Source of the DNA: an uncultured Roseobacter sp.
GTDB taxonomy: Bacteria; Pseudomonadota; Alphaproteobacteria; Rhodobacterales; Rhodobacteraceae
DNA length: 64,000 bases
Direction: 5' to 3'
Assembly (NCBI RefSeq): GCF_947496515.1
Contig: NZ_CANMDB010000006.1
Span: forward strand, 186,001 to 250,000
Shown here: piece after piece, positions 1-9,915 of the stretch
Layout: every line of letters starts with the position of its first letter
Position numbering within the stretch: position 1 is the stretch's first letter
Translations under genes and position numbers: made by a program
The notes under the pieces: generated by a model
What the model saw: the letters and a program-made list of their open reading frames with translations, nothing else
What the model was told of the DNA's origin: nothing
Database searches by the model: none

Positions 1-1122
1 GACGATACCCACGACGCCCGGATGCCAGCCGGGTCCTGCGGCCCACACCAGCGCGCTGTCCATTCCGCGCGCTTCGGCTTGGGCAAGGGCTGCGGCGCGC
101 ACGCTGGCCTCGATCTCGCGCCGTTCGGTGTTGAGGTTCTCCAGCCGGTCGGCAAGTGCGTCCGCCTCGTGCGGGTCCTCGGTGGCCAGCAGGCGTGCGC
201 CCAGATCCGCCGCCCCGATACGCCCGCCTGCATTGACGCGGGGGCCGAGCAGAAAGCCCAGGTGGTAGGACGTGGGCGCGGTATCCATGCGTGCGGCATC
301 CGCAAGTGCGGCGAGCCCCACCCGTTCGCGCCGTGCCATGACCCGCAGGCCTTGCCGGACAAAGGCGCGGTTCACCCCGATCAGCGGCGCCACATCGGCG
401 ACGGTCGCCAGCGCCACCAGATCCAGCATCGCCATCAAATCCGGGCCGCTTTTGCCCGCGGTGCGCAATTGACGGCCCAATTCCACCAGCAACAAGAACA
501 CCACACCTGCGGCGCAGAGATGGGCAAGATCACCGCTCTCATCCTGCCGGTTCGGGTTCACCACGGCGAGCGCGGCGGGCAGTGTCTCTGCCCCAAGGTG
601 GTGATCGAGGATCACCACATCCGCGCCGCGTGCCGCTTCCACCGGGCCATGTGACAGTGTTCCGCAATCCACGCAGACGATCAGATCATGGTCTCGGGCC
701 AGCTCCGCCATTGCCGCATCGTTGGGCCCGTAGCCTTCGTCGATGCGGTCGGGGATATAGAGCGTCGCGCGGCGCCCCATCTGCCGCAGCCAGACGATCA
801 GCAGTGCGGCGGAGGCGCCGCCATCCACATCGTAATCGGCAAAAATCGCAATCCGCTCGCGCCCGGTCACAGCGGCCAACACGCGCAGCGCCGCCTTTTC
901 CATGTCCTTGATCGCATGAGGGTCAGGCAGCAGCTCACGCAGGGAAGGGGCGAGGAACGCAGCCGCCTCACCCGGCGGGACCTGCCGCCGCGCGAGGATG
1001 CTGGCGACGGGTGTGGGCAGGCCGGTTTGCTGGGTGATGGCTTCTGCCGCGCGCGCCACGTCGAGCGGCGGTCCAACCCAGCGGCGCCCCGTTAAGCTCT
1101 GCTCGACGCCGAGAAAGCTCAC
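1..1122 (-). CDS. recJ: Single-stranded-DNA-specific exonuclease RecJ (3' part cut by window edge)
   Basis: RecJ is a 5'-3' exonuclease on single-stranded DNA used in RecF-pathway recombination and repair. The minus-strand frame runs open for 374 codons from a GTG at 1122 to the window edge, so the C-terminal part is missing. The translation starts MSFLGVEQSLTGRRWVG and contains DLIVCVDCG followed by VILDHH, the DHH-family signature whose Asp and His residues bind the catalytic metals; later NPNRQD and LGPRVNAGGRIG fit RecJ. The start lies 5 bp after the glpX stop, so the genes are probably co-transcribed and translationally coupled. I chose GTG because it directly precedes the conserved N-terminus and no ATG is nearby. 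Confidence 0.93.
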   Translation of the reverse strand, partial: MSFLGVEQSLTGRRWVGPPLDVARAAEAITQQTGLPTPVASILARRQVPPGEAAAFLAPSLRELLPDPHAIKDMEKAALRVLAAVTGRERIAIFADYDVDGGASAALLIVWLRQMGRRATLYIPDRIDEGYGPNDAAMAELARDHDLIVCVDCGTLSHGPVEAARGADVVILDHHLGAETLPAALAVVNPNRQDESGDLAHLCAAGVVFLLLVELGRQLRTAGKSGPDLMAMLDLVALATVADVAPLIGVNRAFVRQGLRVMARRERVGLAALADAARMDTAPTSYHLGFLLGPRVNAGGRIGAADLGARLLATEDPHEADALADRLENLNTERREIEASVRAAALAQAEARGMDSALVWAAGPGWHPGVVGIV

Positions 1123-1127
1123 ACCGG

Positions 1128-2096
1128 TTAGTGGGTGTCGACGGGGGTGCGGTAGTTGATCCGGCGGACAGAGCCGGTTTTGGAGCGCATGATCAGCGTC
1201 TCCGTCGTCATCCAGCCGGGTTCGCGTTTCACCGCGGGCAGGATGTTGCCTTCGGTGACACCGGTCGCGGCAAAGATCACGTCCTCTGTCACCATCTCGT
1301 CACGGCTGTAGATCTTGTCGAGATCGGTGATACCCGCTTTGGTGGCGCGGCCGCGTTCATCGTCGTTGCGAAAGAGCAGGCGACCGTACATTTGCCCGCC
1401 CATGCATTTCAGCGCGGCCGCGGCCAACACACCTTCGGGGGCGCCACCTGATCCCATATACATGTCGATGCCGGTCATGGGCTCGGCGCAGTGCATGACA
1501 CCTGCCACATCGCCATCGGTGATCAGCCGGATTGATGCGCCGGTGCCGCGCACATCGGCGATCATCTCTTCGTGCCGGGGGCGTTCGAGGATGCAGAGGG
1601 TGATGTCCGAGGTCTGGCAGCCCTTGGCCTTGGCCAGCGCCTCGACTCGTTCGGCGGGGCTCATGTCAAGGGTGACCACGTCGGGCGCGTAGCCCGGCCC
1701 GATGGCGAGCTTGTCCATGTAGACGTCCGGCGCGTGCAGCATGGAGCCGCGCGGGCCCATCGCAATGACGGTCAGCGCGTTGGGCATGTCCTTGGCGGTG
1801 AGCGTCGTCCCTTCGAGCGGGTCGAGTGCGATATCCACGCCGGGCCCGTTCCCGGTGCCGACCTCTTCCCCGATGTAGAGCATGGGGGCTTCGTCCCGCT
1901 CGCCCTCACCGATCACAACCACCCCCGCGATATCGAGCATGTTAAGCTGCTCGCGCATGGCGTTGACGGCGGCTTGGTCAGCCGCCTTTTCGTCGCCGTT
2001 GCCAACCAGCCGGGCGGAGGCGAGCGCTGCTGCTTCGGACACGCGGGCAAGCCCGAGAGAGAGCATACGATCCTGGAACTGGGCGTTGGCTGGCAT
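1128..2096 (-). CDS. glpX: Class II fructose-1,6-bisphosphatase GlpX
   Basis: This enzyme hydrolyses fructose 1,6-bisphosphate to fructose 6-phosphate in gluconeogenesis, in the cytoplasm. The 322-residue length is normal for GlpX. The metal- and substrate-binding motifs GEGERDEAP (residues 63-71) and DPLEGT (92-97) are intact, as is MGSGGAPEGVLAAAALKC further on. It lies between hom (87 bp upstream) and recJ (5 bp downstream), all on the minus strand, an arrangement I know from other Rhodobacteraceae. Some GlpX proteins of phototrophs also accept sedoheptulose bisphosphate; nothing in the sequence decides this. Confidence 0.95.
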   Translation of the reverse strand: MPANAQFQDRMLSLGLARVSEAAALASARLVGNGDEKAADQAAVNAMREQLNMLDIAGVVVIGEGERDEAPMLYIGEEVGTGNGPGVDIALDPLEGTTLTAKDMPNALTVIAMGPRGSMLHAPDVYMDKLAIGPGYAPDVVTLDMSPAERVEALAKAKGCQTSDITLCILERPRHEEMIADVRGTGASIRLITDGDVAGVMHCAEPMTGIDMYMGSGGAPEGVLAAAALKCMGGQMYGRLLFRNDDERGRATKAGITDLDKIYSRDEMVTEDVIFAATGVTEGNILPAVKREPGWMTTETLIMRSKTGSVRRINYRTPVDTH

Positions 2097-2183
2097 ATCG
2101 GTGATCCTTGTGTGGTCGGTTTTGATTGGCGTCAGGTGTACCGGGGGCTGCGGCGGCGCACAACCGCGCGGCGGGCATGGCGG

Positions 2184-3470
2184 TCAGACCGCTTCGATCC
2201 GCAGCGCGACAGGGTCGGCGGAAAGCACACCGGTGCCCGCCATGGCATCCATCGCGGTGGAGAGCGCGTCGGGTGTCGTTTTATGTGTGACGATCAGCAC
2301 AGGCGCGGCGGTATCCTCGTGACCGTACTGGCGCATCCGGTCGATCGACACCCCGGCCTCGCCGAGCACGGTGGCGATCTTGGCGAGTGCGCCGGGTTTG
2401 TCTTCCAGCGACATGCGCAGATAATAAGGCGCGGGCAGTTCCGCATGGGCCGCAGGCATCCGGGTCAGCGCGTTCACGGGCATGCCGAAGACCGGGCCTG
2501 TCACACCCCGCGCGATGTCACAGACGTCAGCCATGACCGCACTGGCGGTGGGGCCTTCGCCCGCGCCGGGGCCGCGCAGCACAATCTGGCCCACAGCATC
2601 ACCGTCGAGCACGACCATATTGGTGCCGCCATCGAGCTGCCCCAGAGGAGACGTGTCGGGTACAAGACAGGGCTGCATGCGCTGCTCCAGCCCGCGACCG
2701 GTCTTTTGCGCCACCCCCAGCAGCTTGATCTTGTAGCCCATATCAGCGGCGGCGCGGATGTCCTCGATGCTGACCCGCTCGATCCCTTCCAGCGTGATGC
2801 CATCGAAATCGACGACCGTACCAAAGGCCAGCGACGACAGGATCGCCAGCTTGTGGGCTGCATCAATACCGCCCACATCGAGCTGCGGATCCGCCTCCAG
2901 ATAACCCAGGCCGTCCGCTTCGGCAAAGACCTCTTCGTAGGTGAGGCCCGCGCTTTCCATCCGGGTCAGGATGTAATTGCACGAGCCGTTCATGACGCCC
3001 ATGACACGGGTGACCTCATTCGCAGCCAACCCCTCGCTCAGCGTCTTGATGACGGGGATGCCGCCAGCCACGGCCGCCTCATAGCGCAGAGTGCTCCCGG
3101 CTGCCTCGGCCGCTTCGGCCAGGACGTGGCCGTGCATGGCGAGCAGTGCCTTGTTGGCGGTAACCACCTGTTTTCCAGCAGTAATAGCAGCCTCGACGGC
3201 GTCCTTGGCAGTGCCTTCGTGACCGCCCACAAGTTCCACGAACACGTCCACGTCGGAGCGTGTGGCCAGGGCCACGGCATCATCTTCCCAGTCATAGCCG
3301 GTCAGCGATAGTCCGCGATCCTTGGCGCGGTCCCGGGCGGAAACGGCGGTGATCACAATGTCGCGCCCGGTGCGCTGGCGCAGCAGCGCGGCTTGCTGGC
3401 GAATGATGCGGACAACGCCGATCCCGACGGTTCCCAGACCGGCAATTCCAAGACGCAGCGGCGCAGACAT
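2184..3470 (-). CDS. hom: Homoserine dehydrogenase
   Basis: Reduces aspartate semialdehyde to homoserine, the branch point to threonine and methionine. The 428-residue protein has an N-terminal Rossmann motif GLGTVG (residues 11-16), the central homoserine dehydrogenase region (VGGHEGTAKDAVEAAI, VMGVMNGSCNYILTRM) and a C-terminal ACT domain (YYLRMSLEDKPGALAKIA) that usually mediates threonine feedback inhibition. A longer frame reaches 3539, but I chose the ATG at 3470 because AAAGGA sits just upstream and the Rossmann strand follows directly. It precedes glpX and is probably in the same transcription unit. Confidence 0.95.
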   Translation of the reverse strand: MSAPLRLGIAGLGTVGIGVVRIIRQQAALLRQRTGRDIVITAVSARDRAKDRGLSLTGYDWEDDAVALATRSDVDVFVELVGGHEGTAKDAVEAAITAGKQVVTANKALLAMHGHVLAEAAEAAGSTLRYEAAVAGGIPVIKTLSEGLAANEVTRVMGVMNGSCNYILTRMESAGLTYEEVFAEADGLGYLEADPQLDVGGIDAAHKLAILSSLAFGTVVDFDGITLEGIERVSIEDIRAAADMGYKIKLLGVAQKTGRGLEQRMQPCLVPDTSPLGQLDGGTNMVVLDGDAVGQIVLRGPGAGEGPTASAVMADVCDIARGVTGPVFGMPVNALTRMPAAHAELPAPYYLRMSLEDKPGALAKIATVLGEAGVSIDRMRQYGHEDTAAPVLIVTHKTTPDALSTAMDAMAGTGVLSADPVALRIEAV

Positions 3471-3550
3471 AGGCAATCCTTTGAACGAGATCGGCAGAAG
3501 GGTCGCGGGCCGTGTAGCCCGTTCGCCCAGGCCATGCAACGCGCTTGGGG

Positions 3551-3829
3551 CTACTGGATTGTCTCTTGCAGGCGATTTCGCTCCGCATCGCTCAGACCTG
3601 CCTGCTTAAGGCGGGCGGCGCGCGCCCTGAGGCGCGCGGCGCGGGCTTCCAGGGTCTCTTGCGTCTCGGCGCTCTCCTGAGACTGCGGTGCCGCCTGATC
3701 GGTGATCCGGTTCAGCGGCACCAATTCGACGTAGGGCGCATCGCGTGCCACATCATCGGTCGCGGCGTCGATCTCCGGAAATCGGGTGCATCCCGCGAGG
3801 CAAAGGATCACAAAAGCAGCAAGGCGCAT
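3551..3829 (-). CDS. Small putative lipoprotein with Arg/Ala-rich coiled-coil tail
   Basis: A 92-residue protein begins MRLAAFVILCLAGC, a short lipoprotein signal with lipobox LAGC and Cys14 as the predicted lipidation site. The mature part has a polar linker (ITDQAAPQSQESAETQ) and a C-terminal charged heptad-like segment (LEARAARLRARAARLKQAG) that looks like a short coiled coil. It lies between serS (85 bp upstream) and hom (80 bp downstream) on the same strand. I recognise no family with known function. The frame continues upstream to 3901, but the start at 3829 is the one that gives the signal peptide. Confidence 0.75.
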   Translation of the reverse strand: MRLAAFVILCLAGCTRFPEIDAATDDVARDAPYVELVPLNRITDQAAPQSQESAETQETLEARAARLRARAARLKQAGLSDAERNRLQETIQ

Positions 3830-3914
3830 GGAGCAGGTCCCGGGCAAACTGACATCATCTTTGCCCCAAGACAGCGGGTGCCGCAAGAGGAGGGTCCGCA
3901 CGAGGCACCCGCGC

Positions 3915-5207
3915 TCAGACCAGAGCGCCCGCAGACGACAGCGTTGTCCGACCGCTCAGATAAGGCGCCAGCACCTCCGGCAACATCACCGATCCATCTG
4001 CGCGCTGGCCATTCTCCAGTACCGCGATCAGGCAGCGGCCCACCGCAAGGCCCGAGCCGTTGAGGGTATGGACGAACTGCGGCTTGCCGCCGTCCGCGGG
4101 CTTGAACCGCGCGTTCATGCGGCGGGCCTGAAAATCGCCCGTGGTAGAGACCGAGGAGATCTCACGGTAGCTGTTCTGACCGGGCAGCCACGCCTCGATG
4201 TCATAGGTGCGCCGCGCGCCAAAGCCCATGTCGCCCGTGCACAGGATCACCGTCCGGTAAGGGATGCCCAGCCGTTCCAGCAGATCCTCGGCGCAGCGCA
4301 GCATGCGCTTTTGCTCGGCGTCGGAGTGATCGGGTAGGGTGATGGAGACCATCTCGACCTTTTCGAACTGGTGCTGCCGCAGCATCCCTGCCGTATCGCG
4401 CCCTGCGCTGCCCGCCTCCGACCGGAAACACAAGGTATGGGCCGTGTAGCGGCGGGGCAGGTAGCTTTCGTCGATCACATGCTCCGCCGCAATATAGGTC
4501 AGCGGCACCTCCGAGGTTGGCACCAGCCACATGCCGTCTTCGGTGCGGTAGCTGTCCTCGCCGAACTTCGGCAGCTTGTCGGTGCCGTACATCGCCTCGT
4601 CGCGCACCAGCACGGGCGGGTTTGTCTCGATCAGCCCGTTTTCCTCCACATGCGTGTCGAGCATGAACTGCGCCAGCGCGCGGTGGATGCGCGCCACTGC
4701 GCCGGACATCAGCACAAAGCGCGCGCCGGAGATCTTGGCCGCCGTCTCGAAATCCATCCCGGCGGCCACGCCGGGGATGTCATAGTGCTCCTTGGGGGTG
4801 AAATCGAAGTCGGGCATCTCGCCCCAGCGGGTGATTTCAACGTTGTCGTTTTCATCTGCGCCCGTGGGGACGTCCTCGGCGGGCAGGTTGGGGATCCGGG
4901 CAAGCTGGTCGGTCAATTGCGTGTCCAGATCCTTGGCCTCGGTCTGCATCGCGGCGATTTCGGCTTTTTTCTCCCCGACCAGGGCGCGCAACCGCTCGAA
5001 CTCCGCCTCGTTCCCGGCGGCCTTGGCGGCGCCCACCTCTTTGGCGGCCTTGTTCTGGTCGGCCTGTGCGGCTCCGGCGGCGGCGATCTTGGCACGTCGG
5101 GCGGTATCCAGTTCCAACAAGGCAGCGGTAGCTGGCGCGTCGCCCCGCCGGGCGAGGGCTGCGTCAAAGGCATCGGGGTTGTCACGGATGGCGCGGATGT
5201 CGTGCAT
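3915..5207 (-). CDS. serS: Seryl-tRNA synthetase
   Basis: Charges tRNA-Ser, and tRNA-Sec where present, with serine. The 430-residue product has the expected N-terminal tRNA-binding arm ([18 protein letters not shown], then the charged helical hairpin to about residue 105) and the class II catalytic core with motif 2 ([15 protein letters not shown]) and motif 3 ([17 protein letters not shown]). The ATG at 5207 starts the canonical SerRS N-terminus; the frame stays open further upstream, but that extension has no SerRS character. Confidence 0.97.
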   Translation of the reverse strand: MHDIRAIRDNPDAFDAALARRGDAPATAALLELDTARRAKIAAAGAAQADQNKAAKEVGAAKAAGNEAEFERLRALVGEKKAEIAAMQTEAKDLDTQLTDQLARIPNLPAEDVPTGADENDNVEITRWGEMPDFDFTPKEHYDIPGVAAGMDFETAAKISGARFVLMSGAVARIHRALAQFMLDTHVEENGLIETNPPVLVRDEAMYGTDKLPKFGEDSYRTEDGMWLVPTSEVPLTYIAAEHVIDESYLPRRYTAHTLCFRSEAGSAGRDTAGMLRQHQFEKVEMVSITLPDHSDAEQKRMLRCAEDLLERLGIPYRTVILCTGDMGFGARRTYDIEAWLPGQNSYREISSVSTTGDFQARRMNARFKPADGGKPQFVHTLNGSGLAVGRCLIAVLENGQRADGSVMLPEVLAPYLSGRTTLSSAGALV

Positions 5208-5280
5208 GGAGGCGGTCCCTGATCTGAGTCGTCCAGTGTGGTTGCTTATGACGCATAAGTTGCGCTCAGGACAGGCAGAT

Positions 5281-5991
5281 TTACCCGTCGGGTGCCGCGT
5301 TGCGTGCCCGCGCCAACCCCTGACGCCATTCCTCCAGCAGCCAATCGCCCACCGGCACGGCGAGCGCGCGGGGTTCATAGCCCCCGATGCGCTGGGCGAC
5401 GACCCCGATGATGACCCAGCCCGCGTCTGTCTGCGCCAGCACCGGGCCGCCCGAGTTGCCGCTGATCACCTCGCAGTCGATGGTGATGATGTCGATGTCA
5501 CCGCTCCAGCGCTGGCAGTCGCTGCGCCCGCTGAGCAGATGCGGTCTTTTGCGGTGATAGCCCAGCAGGGTCATGGAGGTGTCCCGCAACGCAGGATCAT
5601 CGCTGAGCGGCAGTGGCGTGATCACCTCCGCCGGGATCGGCTCTGACAGCCTCAGCAGGGCCACGTCAAAGCGCGGGCGCCGTCCTTCGGGCGCAACCGC
5701 ATAGGCGGGGTGAGAGAGCGCCTCGGCACTGATCCGGTGGGCCACGAACTTTCCGCGCTCCCATCCGGCCACAAAATGGCGCTGGCCGTCCACGCAATGG
5801 GCGGCTGTCAGCACCAGATCGGGTGCGATCAGCGTGCCCGTGCAGGAAGAGATCGACCGGAAGCCCGCGCGGTTGACGGTGCCGACAGCAGTCCATTTAG
5901 CGCGTTCCTCGGGCGGCAGAACCGGAAAGGGCTCCGCCAGCAATGGGGCTGTGAAAACCGCGGCCACCAAGACCAGAGCGAGGGCTTTCAC
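5281..5991 (-). CDS. Secreted trypsin-like serine protease
   Basis: Numbered from a GTG at 5991, residues 1-19 ([19 protein letters not shown]) form a good Sec signal peptide, so the enzyme is probably periplasmic or secreted. The chymotrypsin-fold triad is complete: His in VLTAAHC (about 65), Asp in RFDVALLRL (about 109) and Ser in ISGNSGGPV (about 180). The mature length of about 215 residues is that of a bare protease domain without PDZ. An ATG at 6048 in frame would add 19 residues with a long basic n-region; neither start has a strong ribosome-binding site. It lies downstream of nothing on its strand and diverges from yajC. The substrate is unknown. Confidence 0.88.
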   Translation of the reverse strand: MKALALVLVAAVFTAPLLAEPFPVLPPEERAKWTAVGTVNRAGFRSISSCTGTLIAPDLVLTAAHCVDGQRHFVAGWERGKFVAHRISAEALSHPAYAVAPEGRRPRFDVALLRLSEPIPAEVITPLPLSDDPALRDTSMTLLGYHRKRPHLLSGRSDCQRWSGDIDIITIDCEVISGNSGGPVLAQTDAGWVIIGVVAQRIGGYEPRALAVPVGDWLLEEWRQGLARARNAAPDG

Positions 5992-6223
5992 ACGGTTGCG
6001 GCGGCAGGTCACGTCGGGCTTCGATGGTGTTGGGCGGCGTGGGATCATCGGGGCAGAATGACCTGTTTGTCCGGTGCAGCCAAGAGGGTGGCTCGGCAGC
6101 CCCGGTCACAAATGCGAATCCTGCCCAGCCTCCCTTGCAAAGCGCCATCACTGGCCATAGGTTCCGCCAAACTTTGACGCGCCGCTTTTGTGCAGGCGCG
6201 CCCTACCCGGAAGGACAGTTCAC

Positions 6224-6502
6224 ATGGAAGCGTTCGCGCAGTTCGTACCCCTCATCCTGATTTTCGCGATCATGTATTTCCTGCTGATCCGGCCCCAGCA
6301 AAAGAAGGTCAAGGAACATCAGGCGATGGTGTCAGCGCTGCGGCGGGGTGATCAGGTGATCACGCAGGGCGGTGTTGTCGGTAAGGTTGCCAAGGTCAAG
6401 GACGATGGCGAGCTGGAAGTCGAGATTGCCGAGGGCGTCAAGATCCGGGTGATCCAGTCCACCATCGCCAGTGTTATCTCCAAGACCGAACCGGCGAAGT
6501 AA
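6224..6502 (+). CDS. yajC: Preprotein translocase subunit YajC
   Basis: A 92-residue single-pass inner-membrane protein that accompanies SecDF and the SecYEG translocon. The N-terminal segment FVPLILIFAIMYFLLIRPQQ (residues 6-25) is the membrane anchor with the family-typical IRPQQKK; the cytoplasmic part contains LRRGDQVITQGGVVGKVAKV. The start at 6224 has AAGGA 8 bp upstream (6211-6215). secD follows after 33 bp, giving the usual yajC-secD-secF order. Confidence 0.96.
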   Translation: MEAFAQFVPLILIFAIMYFLLIRPQQKKVKEHQAMVSALRRGDQVITQGGVVGKVAKVKDDGELEVEIAEGVKIRVIQSTIASVISKTEPAK

Positions 6503-6535
6503 CAGCGCTGCTGTCCTGCTGAAAAGGCGCCTCCC

Positions 6536-8197
6536 ATGCTGCAGATCGACCTTTGGAAGCGGATCCTCATCTGGCTGACCTGTGCCACCGGCCTGTGGCT
6601 GGCCATGCCGAATGGATTTTACACGACGGTCGAGCGGCACAATGATGCGGTACAGGCCATTGAGCTTGGCGCCGACACGGCAGAGAACCGCGCCGACCGC
6701 GGTGTTTGGCCAGACTGGATGCCCTCGGGGCTGGTGAACCTCGGGCTCGATCTGCGCGGCGGGGCACATTTGCTGGCCGAGGTTCGGGTGGAGGATGTCT
6801 ATGCGGCGCGCATGCAGGCCGCCTGGCCCGAGATCCGCGATGCGCTGCGGCCAGAGCGCAGTACGGTCGGCACTATCCGTCTGCAGCCCTCCGCCGAAGA
6901 CGAGGTGCGCGTGCGCATCAGTGAGCCTGCGGGCATGCCCCGCGCGCTGGAGATCGTCCGCGGTCTGGCGCGGCCTGTGCAGACGATCACGGGCGTGGGC
7001 GCTACGGATATCGACGTCCGGGCCGAAGGCGACGTGATCGTTGTGACCCTGTCTGAGGAAGAAAAGCTCGCCACTGACGAACGCACCGTGCAGCAGAGCC
7101 TTGAGATCATCCGCCGCCGTATAGATGAGGTCGGCACCCGCGAACCCACCATTCAACGCCAGGGCGCACAGCGGATCCTTATTCAGGTGCCGGGCATCGG
7201 GTCTGCCGGGGAGCTGAAGGAGATCATCGGCACCACGGCGCAACTGACCTTCAATCCGGTTGTTACCCGCGGCACCAACCCAGATGCCGCCCCCGGGATC
7301 GGCAACAGCATCGTGCCGTCGCTGGATGAGCCGGGCGTTTTCTACACCATCGAGAGCGCGCCGGTTGTTACAGGCGAGGAACTCGTGGACGCACAACCCG
7401 CCTTTGACCAGAACGGCCGGCCTGCAGTGAATTTCCGCTTCAACAGCTCCGGCGCGCGCAAATTCGGCGACTACACGGCGGAGAATATCGGCTCCCCCTT
7501 CGCCATCGTGCTGGATGATGAGGTCGTCAGCGCGCCCACAATCCAGAGCCACATTCCCGGCGGCTCGGGCATTATCACCGGGCGCTTCACGGTGGAGGAA
7601 TCCACCAACCTTGCCGTGCTGCTGAGGGCAGGGGCGCTGCCTGCGGGGCTCGATTTCCTCGAAGAACGCACCATCGGGCCGGAGCTGGGACAGGACAGCA
7701 TCGACGCGGGCAAGGTCGCGACAATTGTCGCCTTTGTCGCCGTGCTGGCCTTCATGCTGCTGAGCTACGGGCTGTTTGGATTGTTTGCCAATGTGGCGCT
7801 GATCATCAATATCGGGCTGATCTTCGGCCTTCTGAGCCTCATTGGTGCCACGCTGACCCTGCCGGGGATCGCGGGTATTGTGCTGACGGTCGGCATGGCG
7901 GTTGATGCCAATGTGCTGATCTTCGAGCGGATCCGAGAGGAGCTAAAGACTTCCAAAGGGCCCGCCCGCGCGATTGAGCTCGGCTACGAGAAAGCGCTCA
8001 GCGCCATTCTGGACGCCAATATTACCACCTTCATCACGGCAGTGATCCTCTTTGCCATGGGCTCCGGCCCGGTGCGCGGCTTTGCCATCACGCTGGGCCT
8101 CGGGATCCTCACCTCCGTGTTCACGGCGATCTTTGTCACGCGTCTGCTGATCGTGATGTGGTTCGAACGCCGCCGCCCCAAGACAATCGAGGTCTGA
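6536..8197 (+). CDS. secD: Protein translocase subunit SecD
   Basis: SecD and SecF use the proton gradient to pull translocating polypeptides through SecYEG on the periplasmic side. The 553-residue protein has the N-terminal membrane segment (LIWLTCATGLWLAM), the family motif DLRGGAHLLAEV, a large periplasmic domain and five C-terminal membrane helices including GIAGIVLTVGMAVDANVLIFERIREE, the conserved helix-4 region. It is full length. secF starts 2 bp after its stop, so the two are co-translated. Confidence 0.97.
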   Translation: MLQIDLWKRILIWLTCATGLWLAMPNGFYTTVERHNDAVQAIELGADTAENRADRGVWPDWMPSGLVNLGLDLRGGAHLLAEVRVEDVYAARMQAAWPEIRDALRPERSTVGTIRLQPSAEDEVRVRISEPAGMPRALEIVRGLARPVQTITGVGATDIDVRAEGDVIVVTLSEEEKLATDERTVQQSLEIIRRRIDEVGTREPTIQRQGAQRILIQVPGIGSAGELKEIIGTTAQLTFNPVVTRGTNPDAAPGIGNSIVPSLDEPGVFYTIESAPVVTGEELVDAQPAFDQNGRPAVNFRFNSSGARKFGDYTAENIGSPFAIVLDDEVVSAPTIQSHIPGGSGIITGRFTVEESTNLAVLLRAGALPAGLDFLEERTIGPELGQDSIDAGKVATIVAFVAVLAFMLLSYGLFGLFANVALIINIGLIFGLLSLIGATLTLPGIAGIVLTVGMAVDANVLIFERIREELKTSKGPARAIELGYEKALSAILDANITTFITAVILFAMGSGPVRGFAITLGLGILTSVFTAIFVTRLLIVMWFERRRPKTIEV

Positions 8198-8198
8198 C

Positions 8199-9173
8199 AT
8201 GCGCCTGAGACTGGTCAAGCAAGGCACGAATTTCGACTTCTTCAAACGGTGGAAACTGTGGCTGGGCATCTCGGGGCTGATGATGATCGTGGCCTTTGCG
8301 TCCTTCATGATCCAGGGGCTGAATTACGGCATCGACTTTCGCGGCGGCACGACCATTCGCACGGAGAGCACCCAGCCCGTCGACATCGGTGTCTACCGTG
8401 ACGCGCTGGCGCCGCTGGAGTTGGGCGATATCTCGATCACCGAGGTGTTCGATCCGCAGTTCGCCGCCGATCAGAACGTCGCCATGATCCGCATCGAGGC
8501 GCAGGAGGGTGACGAGGCGGTGCAAAGCCAGCTGATCGCGCAGATCGGCACCGCCTTGCAGGGGGCGGATCCGGGGCTGAAACTGCCTTTCGCGTCGGTG
8601 GAATCGGTGGGGCCCAAGGTATCGGGCGAGCTTATCCAGACGGCGGCCATCGCGGTGCTGCTCGCCATCGGTGCGGTGCTGATATACATCTGGCTGCGTT
8701 TTGAGTGGCAGTTCGCTCTCGGCGCGGTGCTGGCGCTCGTGCATGATGTGATCCTGACCATCGGGGTGTTTTCCGAACTTCAGATCCGCTTTGACCTTGC
8801 GATCATCGCCGCACTTCTGACCATCGTGGGCTATTCGCTGAACGACACGGTGGTGGTCTTTGACCGGGTGCGGGAGAACCTGCGCAAGTACAAAAAACGC
8901 CCGCTCAACGAGGTGCTGAACATCTCCATCAACGAAACGCTCAGCCGGACTTTCATGACCTCGGTGACCACGCTGCTGGCGCTGATAGCGCTCTTCGTGC
9001 TGGGCGGCGACGTGATCCGCGGCTTTGTCTTTGCCATGATCTGGGGCGTGATCGTGGGGACATACTCTTCGATCTTCGTGGCATCTGCTGCGCTGCTGTA
9101 CCTCGGGGTCAAGCGCGACTGGTCCAAGCCCGATGCCAATTCGGGGAACCAATACGCCAATATAGATGCTTGA
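8199..9173 (+). CDS. secF: Protein translocase subunit SecF
   Basis: Partner of SecD, an inner-membrane protein of 324 residues with six predicted membrane helices. The family motifs GIDFRGGT (near residues 44-51), the conserved helix GYSLNDTVVVFDRVREN and the C-terminal segment with SRTFMTSVTTLLAL are all present. The stop codon region overlaps by 8 bp the start of the following TauE-type permease gene, indicating one mRNA. Confidence 0.97.
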   Translation: MRLRLVKQGTNFDFFKRWKLWLGISGLMMIVAFASFMIQGLNYGIDFRGGTTIRTESTQPVDIGVYRDALAPLELGDISITEVFDPQFAADQNVAMIRIEAQEGDEAVQSQLIAQIGTALQGADPGLKLPFASVESVGPKVSGELIQTAAIAVLLAIGAVLIYIWLRFEWQFALGAVLALVHDVILTIGVFSELQIRFDLAIIAALLTIVGYSLNDTVVVFDRVRENLRKYKKRPLNEVLNISINETLSRTFMTSVTTLLALIALFVLGGDVIRGFVFAMIWGVIVGTYSSIFVASAALLYLGVKRDWSKPDANSGNQYANIDA

Positions 9174-9906
9174 CGTCATCGCGCTGCCGGGGCTCGTCTG
9201 GGTTCTGGCGGCGACTTTTGCGGCAGGGCTGGTCTACGGCTTCACAGGCTTTGGTGCTGCGCTGATCTACATGCCTGTCGCGACCGCCTTTGTGGCGCCG
9301 CCGCTGGCGATGGGCGCTTTCGGACTGTCGGCGCTCGCTTCTTTCGTGACACTGGTACCGCAAGCCTGGCAACAGGCCGACCGGCCCAACACGCTGCTGA
9401 TGATCGGTGCGGCCATTCTTTGTGCCCCACTGGGGATCTGGATCCTGCGGACGACGGATGTGACCGTGATCCGCTGGGTGCTGTCGGGGATTACCGCGGG
9501 GACGCTGGTGATGCTCATGGCTGGCTGGCGCTACCACACGGTGCCGACCAAATCCCTGCGCGCAGGCATCGGCGCCGCCGCCGGGGTCATGATGGGGTCA
9601 GTGGGGCTCAACGGTCCGCTGGTGATCCTGTTTCAGCTGGGCGGTCAGGACAGCATCGCGCGCAGCCGAGCCAACACGGTGCTGTTCCTGACGATCACAT
9701 CGCTATCGCTGCTGCCGCTGATGATGCTGCAGGGCATCATCGGGATGGAAGCATTCTGGCTCGGCCTGCTGCTGCTGTTGCCCTACGCGGGCGGAACGCT
9801 TCTGGGCCGGGCGTTGTTTGACCCGGAGCGCGAGGCGCTTTACCGTCGCAGCGCCTATATGGTCGTGGCAGCGGCGGTCGTGATCGGCTTGCCCGTCTGG
9901 AGCTAG
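9166..9906 (+). CDS. TauE/SafE-family membrane permease
   Basis: A 246-residue polytopic protein, mostly hydrophobic with about eight predicted helices. The opening GLVYGFTGFGAALIYMP and the internal repeat GVMMGSVGLNGPLVILFQLGG match the two-fold repeat of the TauE/SafE (sulfite exporter / DUF81) family, whose members move organosulfur anions or other small organic acids. It overlaps secF by 8 bp and precedes the 117-aa Mth938-fold gene by 9 bp, so it sits inside the secDF-ccm transcription unit. Substrate cannot be read from sequence; the location alone does not show a link to cytochrome maturation. Confidence 0.85.
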   Translation: MLDVIALPGLVWVLAATFAAGLVYGFTGFGAALIYMPVATAFVAPPLAMGAFGLSALASFVTLVPQAWQQADRPNTLLMIGAAILCAPLGIWILRTTDVTVIRWVLSGITAGTLVMLMAGWRYHTVPTKSLRAGIGAAAGVMMGSVGLNGPLVILFQLGGQDSIARSRANTVLFLTITSLSLLPLMMLQGIIGMEAFWLGLLLLLPYAGGTLLGRALFDPEREALYRRSAYMVVAAAVVIGLPVWS

Positions 9907-9915
9907 GAGAACGCG

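Noticed and set aside
1572-3311. 579-codon plus-strand open frame over glpX and hom
   Set aside because: It mirrors two certain genes on the opposite strand, its translation is Arg/His/Gly-rich with no family resemblance, and high GC readily keeps such antisense frames open.
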